A DNA stretch of 51,161 nucleotides from Paracoccaceae bacterium (GTDB lineage: Bacteria > Pseudomonadota > Alphaproteobacteria > Rhodobacterales > Rhodobacteraceae). Each line of letters begins with the position of its first letter. Position 1 is the stretch's first letter. This document shows positions 1 through 8,480 of this stretch, one piece after another. The translations under genes and the position numbers were made by a program. Below the pieces are notes generated by a model. The model was not told the origin of the DNA. It did not search any database and worked only from the letters and a program-made list of their open reading frames with translations. The stretch lies in assembly GCA_009773375.1 (NCBI GenBank), contig WRPH01000019.1, forward strand, positions 90,916 through 142,076. Reading direction: 5' to 3'.

Positions 1-1
1 C

Positions 2-1114
2 TCTATCGGCGCACCGCGCGCCGAAACCATGCAGGTGGTGCTGGCGCTGGGCCTTGGCCTGACGGTGCTGGCCGCCGTTGGCCAGATCGACGCCAATCTG
101 CGCGCCGCCATCTCGCGCGATCTGCCCACCCGCGCGCCGTCGTTTTTCTTTGTCGATATCCAGCCCGATCAGATCGAAGGCTTCCGCGCCAAGTTGGCTG
201 CCAACCCGGCTGTCAGCAAACAGGAAAGTGCGCCGATGCTGCGCGGGATCATCACCAGAATCAACGGTCAGGATGCGCGCAAGGTCGCGGGCGAACATTG
301 GGTGCTGGCAGGCGACCGTGGCATCACCTACGCCGCCGAAAAGCCCGCCAACGCGACGATCACCGACGGATCATGGTGGCCCCCCGACTACACCGGCCCG
401 CCGCAAATCTCTTTCGCCGCCGAAGAGGCAGACGAGCTGGGCCTGAAACTGGGCGACAAGCTGACGGTCAACATCCTTGGCCGCGAGATCGAGGCCGAAA
501 TCACCAGCTTTCGCATCGTCGATTTTTCCAACGCCGGCATGGGCTTTGTGATGACGATGAACCCGGCTTCAGTCGCAGGTGCGCCGCATACCTCCATCGC
601 CACCGTTTACGCCGAAACCGGGGCCGAGGCGGGCATCCTGCGCGACATCGCCTCTGCCTACCCCAACATCACCGCCATCGGCGTCAAAGCCGCGATTGGC
701 CGCGTGACCGAGGCGCTGACCGCCATCGCCCAAGCCACCACCATCGCCGCCATGGCAACGCTGGTGACAGGCTTTGTCGTGCTGATCGGTGCGGCGGCTT
801 CCGGCGAACGCGCCCGCGTCTACGAAGCGGCGGTGCTGAAAGTGCTGGGGGCCTCGCGCGCCCGCATCCTGTTCAGCTTTGCCCTGCGCGCCGGGCTGAT
901 GGGGGCGGCGGCGGGCATCGTCGCGATTGTTGCTGGCAGCCTCGCCGGTTGGGCGGTGATGACCTTCGTGATGGACAGCGGCTACGCCTTTGAAGCCATA
1001 TCGGCGCTGGCCATCGTGCTGGGCGGAATTCTGGCGACGCTGCTGGCCAGCCTCGTCTTCGTGCTGCGCCCCTTGGCGGCCCGCCCAGCACAGGTGCTGC
1101 GGTCGCAGGAATAG
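2..1114 (+). CDS. FtsX-family ABC transporter permease, YbbP-like (5' end outside window)
   Basis: The frame is open to the left edge (from base 2 it reads SIGAPRAETMQVV), so the methionine at base 29 is internal and the true start lies upstream. The visible 370 residues carry an extracytoplasmic domain (about residues 35-230) followed by three membrane segments. The linker after the first of these reads EAAVLKVLGASRARI, the typical cytoplasmic signature of FtsX/MacB permeases. The family forms ABC complexes that act on lipoproteins, lipids or envelope enzymes. In the YbbA-YbbP branch the partner is a TesA-like lysophospholipase, which is not in this window. Family assignment is firm; the YbbP subgroup and any substrate are inference. 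Confidence 0.85.
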   Translation, partial: SIGAPRAETMQVVLALGLGLTVLAAVGQIDANLRAAISRDLPTRAPSFFFVDIQPDQIEGFRAKLAANPAVSKQESAPMLRGIITRINGQDARKVAGEHWVLAGDRGITYAAEKPANATITDGSWWPPDYTGPPQISFAAEEADELGLKLGDKLTVNILGREIEAEITSFRIVDFSNAGMGFVMTMNPASVAGAPHTSIATVYAETGAEAGILRDIASAYPNITAIGVKAAIGRVTEALTAIAQATTIAAMATLVTGFVVLIGAAASGERARVYEAAVLKVLGASRARILFSFALRAGLMGAAAGIVAIVAGSLAGWAVMTFVMDSGYAFEAISALAIVLGGILATLLASLVFVLRPLAARPAQVLRSQE

Positions 1115-1133
1115 CCGCCAGACCAACCCCGCC

Positions 1134-2109
1134 TCAATGGGCTGCAACCGTCCGCAGTTCCAGCGGGAGTTCCAGCTGGATGATCCCCGGCGCAGGCCCG
1201 CTCGCATCGCTTTCCGCCAGCGCCGAAACCCGCCCCGGCCCGCGCACCCCGCGTGAGGTATCCCGCACCTCTTGTGCCAGAAAGCTCAGATCCTGCACGG
1301 GCGATTGTGGCAAGGCGGGCGTCAGTGCCGTATCGCCGAACTTGAACACGTCATTATTCAGCCTATCCCCCTGCTGCAACCGCGCCGAAAACCAATGGCT
1401 GATCGCGTAATCGGCGGCGAAATACAGCACATTCACATCCACCGGCACCGCCATATCGTTGCGCGTCAGAATATGCACCTGATCCTCTGGCACCAACTGC
1501 GGCTTTCACCACTGTCAGCGAATTCTTGTCCGGCCCGCCAGTCCCTAGCGCCATGCCCAGCGTATCGGCCGACGTTTCGCGCAAAGCCTGCGCATCCGTG
1601 TCTGCGGTGGCCACCGAAAGCGTCGTCGCCAGATCGTTGATCAGCCGGGCTGCAGGCAGCACCCAGATCGCATCCGGGCGCACAGTGTTGGGCAGCACCG
1701 CCACCCGCGTGCTAGGCTTGTCCTGCGGCAGGTTCATTTCCGGCGTCACCGCGTTGGTTTGCGCCGCGAAAAACGCCACGAAACTGCCCGCAGCCTTCCC
1801 CGCCTCAATCGGAGCTTCCGGCACCGCGCGCGGATCAGCAATCGCCCGGCGGCACCTTGGCGCTCAGATCGGAAAACGCGGCGCGAATGGCGGCAAGCAC
1901 GATCACATCTTGTGGCGCAAACGGCGCGGGTGCGGCGGTGGTCAGATAGGGCTGCACCAGCCGCAGATCATTCGTCGGGCCGTTCAGCCGGTATTTCTGA
2001 TCCAGATTCGGATATGGGCTGTCCCCGATCAGCAACGCGTAATTCTCGCTTGCCATCGCGGGGGGGCGGACAAACCCAGCAACGCAGCCAGAAGCACCCT
2101 GTGCAGCAT
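1134..2109 (-). pseudogene. Caspase-family (peptidase C14) protein, decayed
   Basis: Three separate coherent pieces of one protein lie in order on the minus strand. A start at 2109 gives a signal peptide (MLHRVLLAALLGLSAPP). After a frame change at the seven-G run 2060-2066 the protein continues AMASENYALLIGDSPYPNL and then a caspase p20-like stretch ending VPPGD. The segment that should carry the catalytic His (SGHG-type) is missing. Text resumes near 1810 with SFVAFFAAQTNAVTPEMNL, typical of the C-terminal part of Rhodobacteral caspase-like proteins, and ends with a third frame (1134-1496) containing VNVLYFAADYAISHWF. Several frameshifts plus internal deletions make a working protease very unlikely. 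Confidence 0.75.
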
Positions 2110-2111
2110 GG

Positions 2112-2641
2112 GCTCCGTTCGCCACTAGTGCATATTGGGCGCTTTGCGGAGCGTTGTTTTCCACCCCCGTCGCAAAGCTTCCCGCCGCCGCAGGCCGCCA
2201 GCCGAAACAGGAGGTATGACTGGCATCGGTATCGGAACAAACCAGTTGCCGCTTGCTGTCGCAGATCTTGATATTCAGATCGGTGGCGGAGTTCGCCGCG
2301 ACACACACTTCGGCCTATGCGCCACCAAGGAATTCGACCGCCCGGATATCTGTCAGACCCGCCATCTTTCAGACTGCCGATATTGTAAACCTGCCCCAAG
2401 GTCTTGCGCAGCTTGGCGGCAAACAGGATCAACTGCGGGTCGGCCATCTCGACCCCGGTGACATAAAGTCGGGCCGACTGCTTGGCAGTCTTCACAGGCG
2501 ACAGCGGGTCAACCCCCATCGGCAGGGCAAGCAACACAGACAGGCGCGGCTTCGGCAAACTTCACTGCTAAAGGATACGCCCCAAGGATGCCCCGACCCG
2601 CCTGTAAAGCCGGCTTCGTCGGGTGACGGTCTTGGTCATAA
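2112..2641 (-). pseudogene. Secreted protein of unknown function, decayed
   Basis: Begins 5 bases after the multicopper oxidase stop, with an SD-like GAGG before ATG at 2641 (MTKTVTRRSRLYRR). It hits a stop after 22 codons and changes frame. A second frame is coherent from about 2530 (SARLYVTGVEMADPQLILF to NIGSLKDGG). A one-base shift near 2363 leads to LTDIRAVEFLGGA, then an in-frame TAG, then EVCVAANSATDLNIKICDS. I do not recognise the family. Position suggests it was once co-transcribed between the oxidase and the caspase-like gene. At least three disabling changes are visible. Confidence 0.55.
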
Positions 2642-2646
2642 AAACC

Positions 2647-4068
2647 TCAGCTGACCCGCAGCTCTGTCATCATCCCGGTCGCCATGTGGTACAGATGGTG
2701 GCAATGCAGGAACCAGCTGCCCGGCTTGTCCAGATCGACCGCCACCGTCACCATCGCGCCGGGATTGACCACGACCACATCGCGCCGCGGCCCGGCAAAG
2801 CGGCCCATGCCGACGTCGACGATCTGAAAATGGTGCCCGTGCAGGTGCATCGGATGCATCATCATCGTGGGGTTCATGAACATCAGTTCCAACCGCTCGC
2901 CCAGCTTGGCTGCAATCGGCGGCGCTTCGCCATGGATCGCGCCGTTGATGGTGAAACGATAGCCGGGTTCTTCGCCCAGCATCACATGCTCCATCCGCGC
3001 CGCAGCGTCCGGCAAGGGCTGCACCGCCCGCAGCATCGCGTCGAAGGACACATCCAGATTGCCGGCGCCCGCCTCGGCCAGATCGGCCAGCTTCGGCACC
3101 GCAGCCCCCGCCGTCGCCAGCACGATCCCGGTCCGCATCCGCGCCGCCTCCACCTGCGCAAAGATGGGGAACGCGCCGCCCTGCGCCGGAATCGTCACGA
3201 TCAGATCCAGCCGCTGACCCTGCGCAATCGGATAGGCCTTGGCCGAAACCGGCGCACAACCGCTGCCGTCCACCGCAATCACCGTCGAGTCCAGCATACC
3301 CGGATCAATCCAGAACGCCGTCGCGGTGGCGCCATTGATGATGCGCAACCGCAGCCGCGCGCCGGGGTCCACCTGCACCACTTCCGGGTCGGCCAGGGTG
3401 CGGTCATTGGCGAGGAAAGCATCATAGGCCACGTCATTGGCATGGGTCATCATGCCGCCCCCGCCGCCCATATTCATCTTGGAATGATCCATCCCGGCCA
3501 TCGCCCCGCCCATGTCGCCGCCCGCGCCATGCATCATAGCGCCGCCCAGACCCGCCAATATCTCTTCCGGAGCCTTGAAGCTGAAATCATGCAGCATCAG
3601 CACATGTTCCTGAATATCCTCGGCATCTGCTTCACGGCAGATCATCGGCGCGGCCATCAGTTGCTGTTCGGTCAGCTGATGGGAATGCATCCAGTGCGTG
3701 CCGGGTGTCAGTTCGAAATCGATCAGATCCGACCCGCCCGGCTCCAGTTCCCCGCCGCCAGTATAGGCGCGGTCCTGCCCTTCGGCGGCCATCACCTGCC
3801 CATGCCAATGATGCACCAGCGGCACCGCCGTATCGTTCAGCACCGCGCCCGCAAAGCGATCCCCGGCCTTGGCATGAATACCCGACCGCCCATCCGCCCC
3901 GACCATGCCATACACCGTCGCCGCCCGCCCCAATACCTCGATCTGCCGCGAGGTCGCGGTCAGCAGAGGCGGCACCACGGGCGACAGCGCAAAGCCGGGG
4001 CGGGCCAGCCCAAGCAGGGGCAGGGCGGCGGCCTGAGTCAGAACAGCACGGCGGGTCGGGCGGAACAT
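2647..4068 (-). CDS. Multicopper oxidase
   Basis: 473 residues; intact. All four copper-binding clusters are present: HWH (87-89), HSH (128-130), HPMHLH (405-410) and HCHHLYHMATGM (455-466). The last contains the type 1 Cys, His and Met ligands, so a trinuclear centre and a blue copper site are expected. The N-terminus has an arginine pair (RPTRR) and a hydrophobic stretch ending in an Ala-rich region, consistent with export, possibly by Tat. Residues 178-207 form a Met/His/Gly-rich insert (MMHGAGGDMGG...MDHSKMNMGGGG), a feature of copper-tolerance oxidases such as CueO/CopA. The start at 4068 is chosen because AGGAG lies about 7 bases upstream; the frame is open further up but without a site. 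It leads an operon whose two downstream members are decayed. Confidence 0.88.
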   Translation of the reverse strand: MFRPTRRAVLTQAAALPLLGLARPGFALSPVVPPLLTATSRQIEVLGRAATVYGMVGADGRSGIHAKAGDRFAGAVLNDTAVPLVHHWHGQVMAAEGQDRAYTGGGELEPGGSDLIDFELTPGTHWMHSHQLTEQQLMAAPMICREADAEDIQEHVLMLHDFSFKAPEEILAGLGGAMMHGAGGDMGGAMAGMDHSKMNMGGGGGMMTHANDVAYDAFLANDRTLADPEVVQVDPGARLRLRIINGATATAFWIDPGMLDSTVIAVDGSGCAPVSAKAYPIAQGQRLDLIVTIPAQGGAFPIFAQVEAARMRTGIVLATAGAAVPKLADLAEAGAGNLDVSFDAMLRAVQPLPDAAARMEHVMLGEEPGYRFTINGAIHGEAPPIAAKLGERLELMFMNPTMMMHPMHLHGHHFQIVDVGMGRFAGPRRDVVVVNPGAMVTVAVDLDKPGSWFLHCHHLYHMATGMMTELRVS

Positions 4069-4238
4069 CAGCAATCTCCTCTTTTGACCGGCAACATAGA
4101 GCGAAACCGGCAAAAGCGGCAGCAAAACCCTGCCGCACCCCGATCACATCGCCGCGACCCCGAAATGGCAGGCTTTGCCAAGGGCCTCTGCTCCAATGCC
4201 CGATCAGCTTGCCATCAGGACATCACACGAGCGGTCAC

Positions 4239-5386
4239 ATGCCTGATCCATCGAACATCCGCCTGCGTCACATCGCTATGGCGCTTGCCGCGTCGGTGGT
4301 GCTGATCTCCACCATCGCCGCAGGCCCGGTCAACGCGACACCGCTCGAAATCCCCATGGCAAGCGTCTTCACCGTCCATACTGCCGATGACCAGAACCGC
4401 TTTCTCGGCTCGGCCTGCCTGTGGGGGCAGGGCGCAGTGGCGGTAACCAACGCCTATGTCGTGGGCAACGCAACCGAAGTCCGGCTGACCGATGCCAGCG
4501 TGGCCGAGCCGATCGCGCCAGTGATCGGCTCTGACCCGTCGCGCGACGTGGCCGTGATCGTGACCAAGCCGGGGGGCTTGGGCTGAACGCCTCGACCAGC
4601 GCGCCCCGGCTGGGGGCAGAGGTTTGGGCTGTGGGGGGCGCTTTGGTTATCACTTTTACAGTGACCGAAGGCCAGATCTCTGCGCTTTCGCGGCAGGTGG
4701 GCTCGGCGCAGCCGATCCACATGCTGCAACATGGTGCGGCGGTGAGATCCGGCTCGGCCGGTGGCCTGCGGGTGGATGCGACAGGCGCGCTTCTGGGCAT
4801 GAACGCGCAAATCGCGGATGGCAGCCGTATGTTTGTCGGCATCGCCTGTGCCATCCCGGCAGCCGACCTGTCCCGCATCGTGGCAGGCTTGATTGGCGAA
4901 ACCCTGCCGCCGCTGCCGAAACTGGGCCTGACCGCCCGCCAGCCGGATCGGCAACTGGCAAAGGCCCTGCAACTTGCCGCCATCGCAGGCATCTTGCCCG
5001 GCGACGTGCTGCCGGCGGTCAACGGCAAACAGCTGCAACAACCCGGCGATCTCGCTTTCGCGCTGGAAGCCGCCCAAACCGAAGCAGCTTCGATTTCACC
5101 CTGCTGCGCGGCGATGCCGTGTGGGTGCTGATCGGCGAGGCCCAAGCCAAAGCCCGCCCGCCCGACCCAGCGCGAAGCAGTCGCCGCCCCGCAGCGCATC
5201 GCGCAGTACACGCTGCAGGCCTTGGGCATCAGCCTTGCCGGTCACACCAGCACCGATCTCACAGATACCTCGCCCGCCCTGTTTGCAGGTATAGCCAAGG
5301 GCGACAGCATCCTGCACCTCAACGGCCAGACGCTTCGCCCCATCAGCGGTGCGAATGTGCTTGATCCAGAAGTGGTGGTGTTCTGA
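4239..5386 (+). pseudogene. Trypsin-like serine protease with PDZ-like domain, decayed
   Basis: The remnant starts MPDPSNIRLRHI with a signal-like hydrophobic stretch and reads into a DegP/HhoA-type fold. The catalytic His position reads VTNAYVVGNAT (His replaced by Tyr). The Asp region SRDVAVI is kept. The Ser position reads SGSAGGLRVDATG (GNSGG changed to GSAGG, Ser lost). A frameshift follows the six-G run 4571-4576, a second occurs near 5088, and a third near 5185 leads to a PDZ-like end (ALFAGIAKGDSILHLNG) and a stop at 5384-5386. Both catalytic losses and frameshifts argue for a true pseudogene rather than sequencing error. Confidence 0.78.
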
Positions 5387-5413
5387 AAATTGCCGCAACA
5401 AGGAATTTCACCG

Positions 5414-5650
5414 ATGGGCCGCATCTTGATCATCAGGAAGACCCCGAAACTGCCGCCGCCGTTGCCGCCGAACTGAGTGGCTTGGGCCGCGTCGCCAACC
5501 GCGTGGAGGGGCCGGAGAAAGGCGCCGATGATTGCCTGCCCAAACCTTTCGAGCCGTCAGAACTGCGTGCCCTGCTTTGCCGTCGCCGCCTTTCCGCAGT
5601 TGCCTGCACCGCAAAGCGCGCCGGGGCAGGGGGAGCCGAAAATACTCGCT
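5414..5650 (+). pseudogene. Response-regulator receiver remnant
   Basis: ATG at 5414 gives MGRILII; a one-base frame change then gives EDPETAAAVAAELSGLG, the normal beta1-alpha1 start of an OmpR-type receiver. Shortly after comes GADDCLPKPFEPSELRAL, the usual end of a receiver domain (GADDYxxKPF type). The middle of the domain, including the phospho-accepting Asp, is missing, and no DNA-binding domain follows. It lies directly after the protease remnant. From about 5650 to 5940 I see no recognisable gene; that stretch holds a 15-base tandem duplication at 5761-5790. Confidence 0.6.
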
Positions 5651-5760
5651 GACAACTGCTGCCTTGGTCGGCGGCCATGCGCCAAACCCGCAGGCGTCAC
5701 TGGTCAGCACCGTCATCTCGTACGCCGCGATGCCGCGCCCGGCCCCCCCGGTCATCAGCC

Positions 5761-5790
5761 GCACGGCGATCAGGGGCACGGCGATCAGGG
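5761..5790. repeat. 15-bp tandem duplication
   Basis: The unit gcacggcgatcaggg occurs twice in direct succession and a partial third follows (gcgcagcc diverges). It sits in the non-coding, decayed stretch between the response-regulator remnant and denD. Probably a slippage duplication in DNA no longer under selection. Confidence 0.7.
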
Positions 5791-5940
5791 GCGCAGCCGG
5801 ATCCTGCTGGCAGGAGAGCCGCACGCCACACCGGGCAAGGGGCAGAACGGTTCTGACCGGATTTGTCATTCAAGGCGATTGCAACGAAGGCCTTCCCAGC
5901 CCGCCCGTGCCGTGGTTTGCTGCGGCAAACGGAGGGTGCG

Positions 5941-6891
5941 ATGCGGATATTGATCACCGGGGCGGCAGGGATGATTGGCCGCAAACTGACGGCGCGGCTA
6001 TTGGCGGATGGCAGTTTGGGCGGCAGGCCGATCCGCCAGTTGATCCTGCACGACATCGTGTCGCCCGAGGCAGCACCGCCGCATCTGGCGCTGACCGGCG
6101 ATCTGGGCGGTTCTGCGGCAACGCTGATCGCGCATCGGCCGGATGTGATCTTTCATTTGGCCGGGGTGGTGTCGGGCGAGGCAGAGGCGAATTTCGATCT
6201 GGGCTACGGCGTCAATCTGGACGGCACCCGCGCGTTGTTCGATGCGATCCGGGCGGCGGATTACCTGCCGCGCGTGGTCTATGCGTCAACCTCCGCCGTC
6301 TTTGGCGGGCCTTTCCCGGAAGAAATCCCCGACGACTTCGCGCCGACGCCGCAATCCTCCTACGGCACGCAAAAGCTGATCGGCGAGGCGCTGCTGTCTG
6401 ACTACACAAGACGCGGGTTTTTCGATGGCATCGGGCTGCGGCTGCCCACTATCTGCGTGCGCCCCGGCAAGGCCAACCGGGCGGCGTCCAGCTTCTTTTC
6501 CGGCATCATCCGCGAGCCGCTGAACGGGCTGCCCGCCAGCCTGCCCGTGGCGCGCGATTGGGTGCATACCATGGCCAGCCCGCGCGCAGCCGTCGGATTT
6601 TTCCTGCATGCGGCGACGCTGGACAGCAGCCCCATCGGCCCACGCCGCAATCTCACCCTGCCTGGAGTGGCGGTAACGGTGGCCGAGCAGATCGAGGCGC
6701 TGCGCCGGGTGGCCGGGGCGGATGTGGTGGCGCTGATCCGCGATGAACCCGACGCGGCGGTTTGGGCAATTGTGCAAACCTGGCCGCGCCGCTTTGCCGC
6801 CAGCCGGGCCAAGGCTTTGGGATTTCAGGCGGAAACCAGCTTTGACCAGATCGTGCAGGCCTATATCGAAGATGATCTGCGCCGGGTTTAA
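5941..6891 (+). CDS. denD: D-erythronate dehydrogenase-like SDR (DenD family)
   Basis: 316 residues. It starts MRILITGAAGMIGRKL, giving the GxxGxxG NAD-binding motif of extended short-chain dehydrogenases/epimerases. The catalytic set is visible: Ser in VVYASTSAVFGG and Tyr/Lys in SSYGTQKLIGE (YxxxK). Overall length and the GKANRAASSFFSGIIREPL region match my recollection of DenD, which oxidises D-erythronate to 2-oxo-tetronate in C4 sugar-acid catabolism. Start chosen at 5941 because GGAGGGTGCG precedes it; an upstream extension has no site. It stands alone here: the kinase and isomerase that usually accompany DenD are not in the window, so the substrate assignment is by family only. Confidence 0.75.
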   Translation: MRILITGAAGMIGRKLTARLLADGSLGGRPIRQLILHDIVSPEAAPPHLALTGDLGGSAATLIAHRPDVIFHLAGVVSGEAEANFDLGYGVNLDGTRALFDAIRAADYLPRVVYASTSAVFGGPFPEEIPDDFAPTPQSSYGTQKLIGEALLSDYTRRGFFDGIGLRLPTICVRPGKANRAASSFFSGIIREPLNGLPASLPVARDWVHTMASPRAAVGFFLHAATLDSSPIGPRRNLTLPGVAVTVAEQIEALRRVAGADVVALIRDEPDAAVWAIVQTWPRRFAASRAKALGFQAETSFDQIVQAYIEDDLRRV

Positions 6892-6898
6892 GGGATAG

Positions 6899-6940
6899 GC
6901 CGGATGCCTCCGGCGGGGATATTTAAACAGAGAGGATGAC
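6899..6940 (+). terminator. Hairpin plus GGATATTT intergenic motif after denD
   Basis: GCCGGA-TGCC-TCCGGC forms a short hairpin 7 bases after the denD stop, followed by GGGGATATTT and cagagaggatgac. The same composite occurs after the dimethylformamidase gene (14684-14737). It probably acts as a weak terminator or processing signal. Confidence 0.5.
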
Positions 6941-6996
6941 CATTTTAGTCAAATTGTCGGGGTTTGGCGGCTCGGAAGACTTCTGTTGCGGGCATC

Positions 6997-7025
6997 TTGC
7001 GAATCCGTTGGCCTGCGCCTATATC
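6997..7025 (+). promoter_or_regulatory. Sigma70-type promoter of the SRP RNA gene
   Basis: TTGCGA (6997-7002) and TATATC (7020-7025) are separated by 17 bases and stand 4 bases before the first paired base of the SRP RNA at 7030. Spacing and position fit a housekeeping promoter. Confidence 0.6.
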
Positions 7026-7029
7026 ACTC

Positions 7030-7128
7030 GGTGAGAGGTTGGCGCGGGTAAGCGCCTCGCCAACCCGGTCAGGTCCGGAAGGAAGCAGCCGTAACGAGCC
7101 CCGCTTGGGTCGTTGTCAGCCTCTCACC
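7030..7128 (+). ncRNA. ffs: Signal recognition particle RNA, small bacterial type
   Basis: The conserved SRP loop sequence ggtcaggtccggaaggaagc (from 7067) continues into agccgtaacgag, the binding site of Ffh. The ends pair: GGTGAGAGG at 7030 with CCTCTCACC ending at 7128, and GGCGCGGGTAAGCGCC forms an inner hairpin. About 99 nt is normal for the short 4.5S-like form that lacks an Alu domain. A C-rich stretch followed by TTT after the closing stem may end transcription. Confidence 0.95.
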
Positions 7129-7145
7129 TCCCTCCCCCTTTGCTA

Positions 7146-7157
7146 GTGCATTTGCAC
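7146..7157. promoter_or_regulatory. Small palindrome upstream of the amide-uptake operon
   Basis: GTGCA-TT-TGCAC, 58 bases before the binding-protein start codon and just after the SRP RNA. It could be an operator for the LuxR-family regulator encoded at the end of the operon; this is a guess from position and symmetry only. Confidence 0.25.
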
Positions 7158-7214
7158 CATAGACAGGTCGGGCGCTTTCGCGCTCCCTTGGGAAAAAATC
7201 CCAGGGAGGAATTC

Positions 7215-8471
7215 ATGTTTCATCTGAACCGCCGCCGCTTCCTGCTGACCTCGGCCGCCACGGTGGCCGCAGCCTCGATGGTCGCCCCTGCCTTTGCCGC
7301 CGACCCGATCCTGATCGGCGTGCCCACGGCGCAATCTGGGCCGGTGGGTGTGGCGGATCAGGCAGATTGGCTGAACGGCGTCACCATGGCGGTCGAGGAA
7401 ATCAACGCGGCGGGCGGGGTCAACGGCCGGATGCTGGAAACCCGCGTTGTCGATATCGACCTGCTGACGCCGGAAGGCACGGTGGCGGCGTTCCAAAGCC
7501 TGACCGAGCAGGGCGTGCATGCGCTGGCGCATTCCTTCGCCATCATCCCGCAGCCGGCGATGGATGTGGCGGCGGTGACGGGCACGCCTTATCTGCACGG
7601 CAACACCTCGCAGGCCAGCCTTGATCTGTTCAAATCCGACCCGCAGAAATACCGCAACATCTTTCAGGTGGACGTGGCCGAGACGTGGTATGGCGCAGGG
7701 CTGGTGCGCTATATCTCGGATGCCAAGGCGGCGGGCTGGGCACCGAAGAACAACCGCGTGCATATCGTGCAAGAGCAGATCGGCTATACGCAGGTGATCT
7801 CGACGGCGACACAGGATGCGATTGCTGCCTCGAATGGTGAATGGGCGGTGGGCGCGATCACCGATATTCAGTTCCCGGTGCAGGATTGGTCGCCGATCAT
7901 TCAGGCGCTGAAAGAGCAGGATGCCGGGGTGATCATGATTGACCACTGGGTCGCGGCAGAGCTTGCGTCTTTCGCCAATGCCTATGTGCTGGACCCGGTG
8001 CCGGGGGCGCTGGTCTATCTGCAATACGGGCCGTCGCAGCCGGAATTCCTTGATCTGGCTGCGGAAAATGCCGAAGGCTTCATCTGGGGGTCGGTGATCG
8101 GCACTTATGCAGATGAAAAGGGTGCGGCCTTCCGCGCGGCCTATCAGGCGAAATATCCCGGCACGATGGGCATGGTCTATACCGGATCAGGCTATGATTC
8201 CGTGCATATTCTGGCGCAGGTCTGGGCCATTGTGGACCCTGGCGATTTTGATGCGGTGGGGGCGGCGATCAAGGCGATCAAGTATCGCGGCGTGTGCGGC
8301 ACCTATACCTTCGCCAATGACAGCAACTCGGGCACCTCTTACCCCAACCAGACCGATGACCCCGAGGCCGGTCAGGCGCATCTGATCTTTCAGGTGCAGG
8401 ATGGCGCGCACAAGATCATCGCGCCCGCCGCCTTTGCCGAGGCCGCGTTCCGCCCGGCGCCGTGGATGTAA
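7215..8471 (+). CDS. Periplasmic binding protein of an amide/branched-chain amino-acid type ABC importer
   Basis: 418 residues. The N-terminus MFHLNRRRFLLTSAATVAAA is a twin-arginine (Tat) signal (RRRFLL), cleaved after PAFA. The mature part begins ADPILIGVPTAQSGPVG, the typical LivK/UrtA/FmdD (type I periplasmic binding) opening, with EEINAAGGVNGR following. Start chosen at 7215 because GGGAGG lies just upstream; the longer frame overlaps the SRP RNA. It is first in an operon that ends with dimethylformamidase, so the likely ligand is a small amide such as dimethylformamide rather than an amino acid. The ligand is inference; the fold is clear. Confidence 0.85.
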   Translation: MFHLNRRRFLLTSAATVAAASMVAPAFAADPILIGVPTAQSGPVGVADQADWLNGVTMAVEEINAAGGVNGRMLETRVVDIDLLTPEGTVAAFQSLTEQGVHALAHSFAIIPQPAMDVAAVTGTPYLHGNTSQASLDLFKSDPQKYRNIFQVDVAETWYGAGLVRYISDAKAAGWAPKNNRVHIVQEQIGYTQVISTATQDAIAASNGEWAVGAITDIQFPVQDWSPIIQALKEQDAGVIMIDHWVAAELASFANAYVLDPVPGALVYLQYGPSQPEFLDLAAENAEGFIWGSVIGTYADEKGAAFRAAYQAKYPGTMGMVYTGSGYDSVHILAQVWAIVDPGDFDAVGAAIKAIKYRGVCGTYTFANDSNSGTSYPNQTDDPEAGQAHLIFQVQDGAHKIIAPAAFAEAAFRPAPWM

Positions 8472-8480
8472 GCCGTTAAC

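Noticed and set aside
2060..2066. Phase-variable switching at the seven-G run
   Set aside because: Other lesions and a missing catalytic block mean restoring this frame would not give an active protein.
2623..4305. Long open frame opposite the multicopper oxidase
   Set aside because: His/Gln/Arg-rich translation typical of an antisense frame in GC-rich DNA; the opposite strand has all oxidase motifs.
5640..5869. Possible gene on the minus strand (MTNPVRTVLPLARCGV...)
   Set aside because: Locally protein-like but includes a 15-base tandem duplication, has no recognisable domain and no ribosome site; could be another remnant, not supported enough to list.
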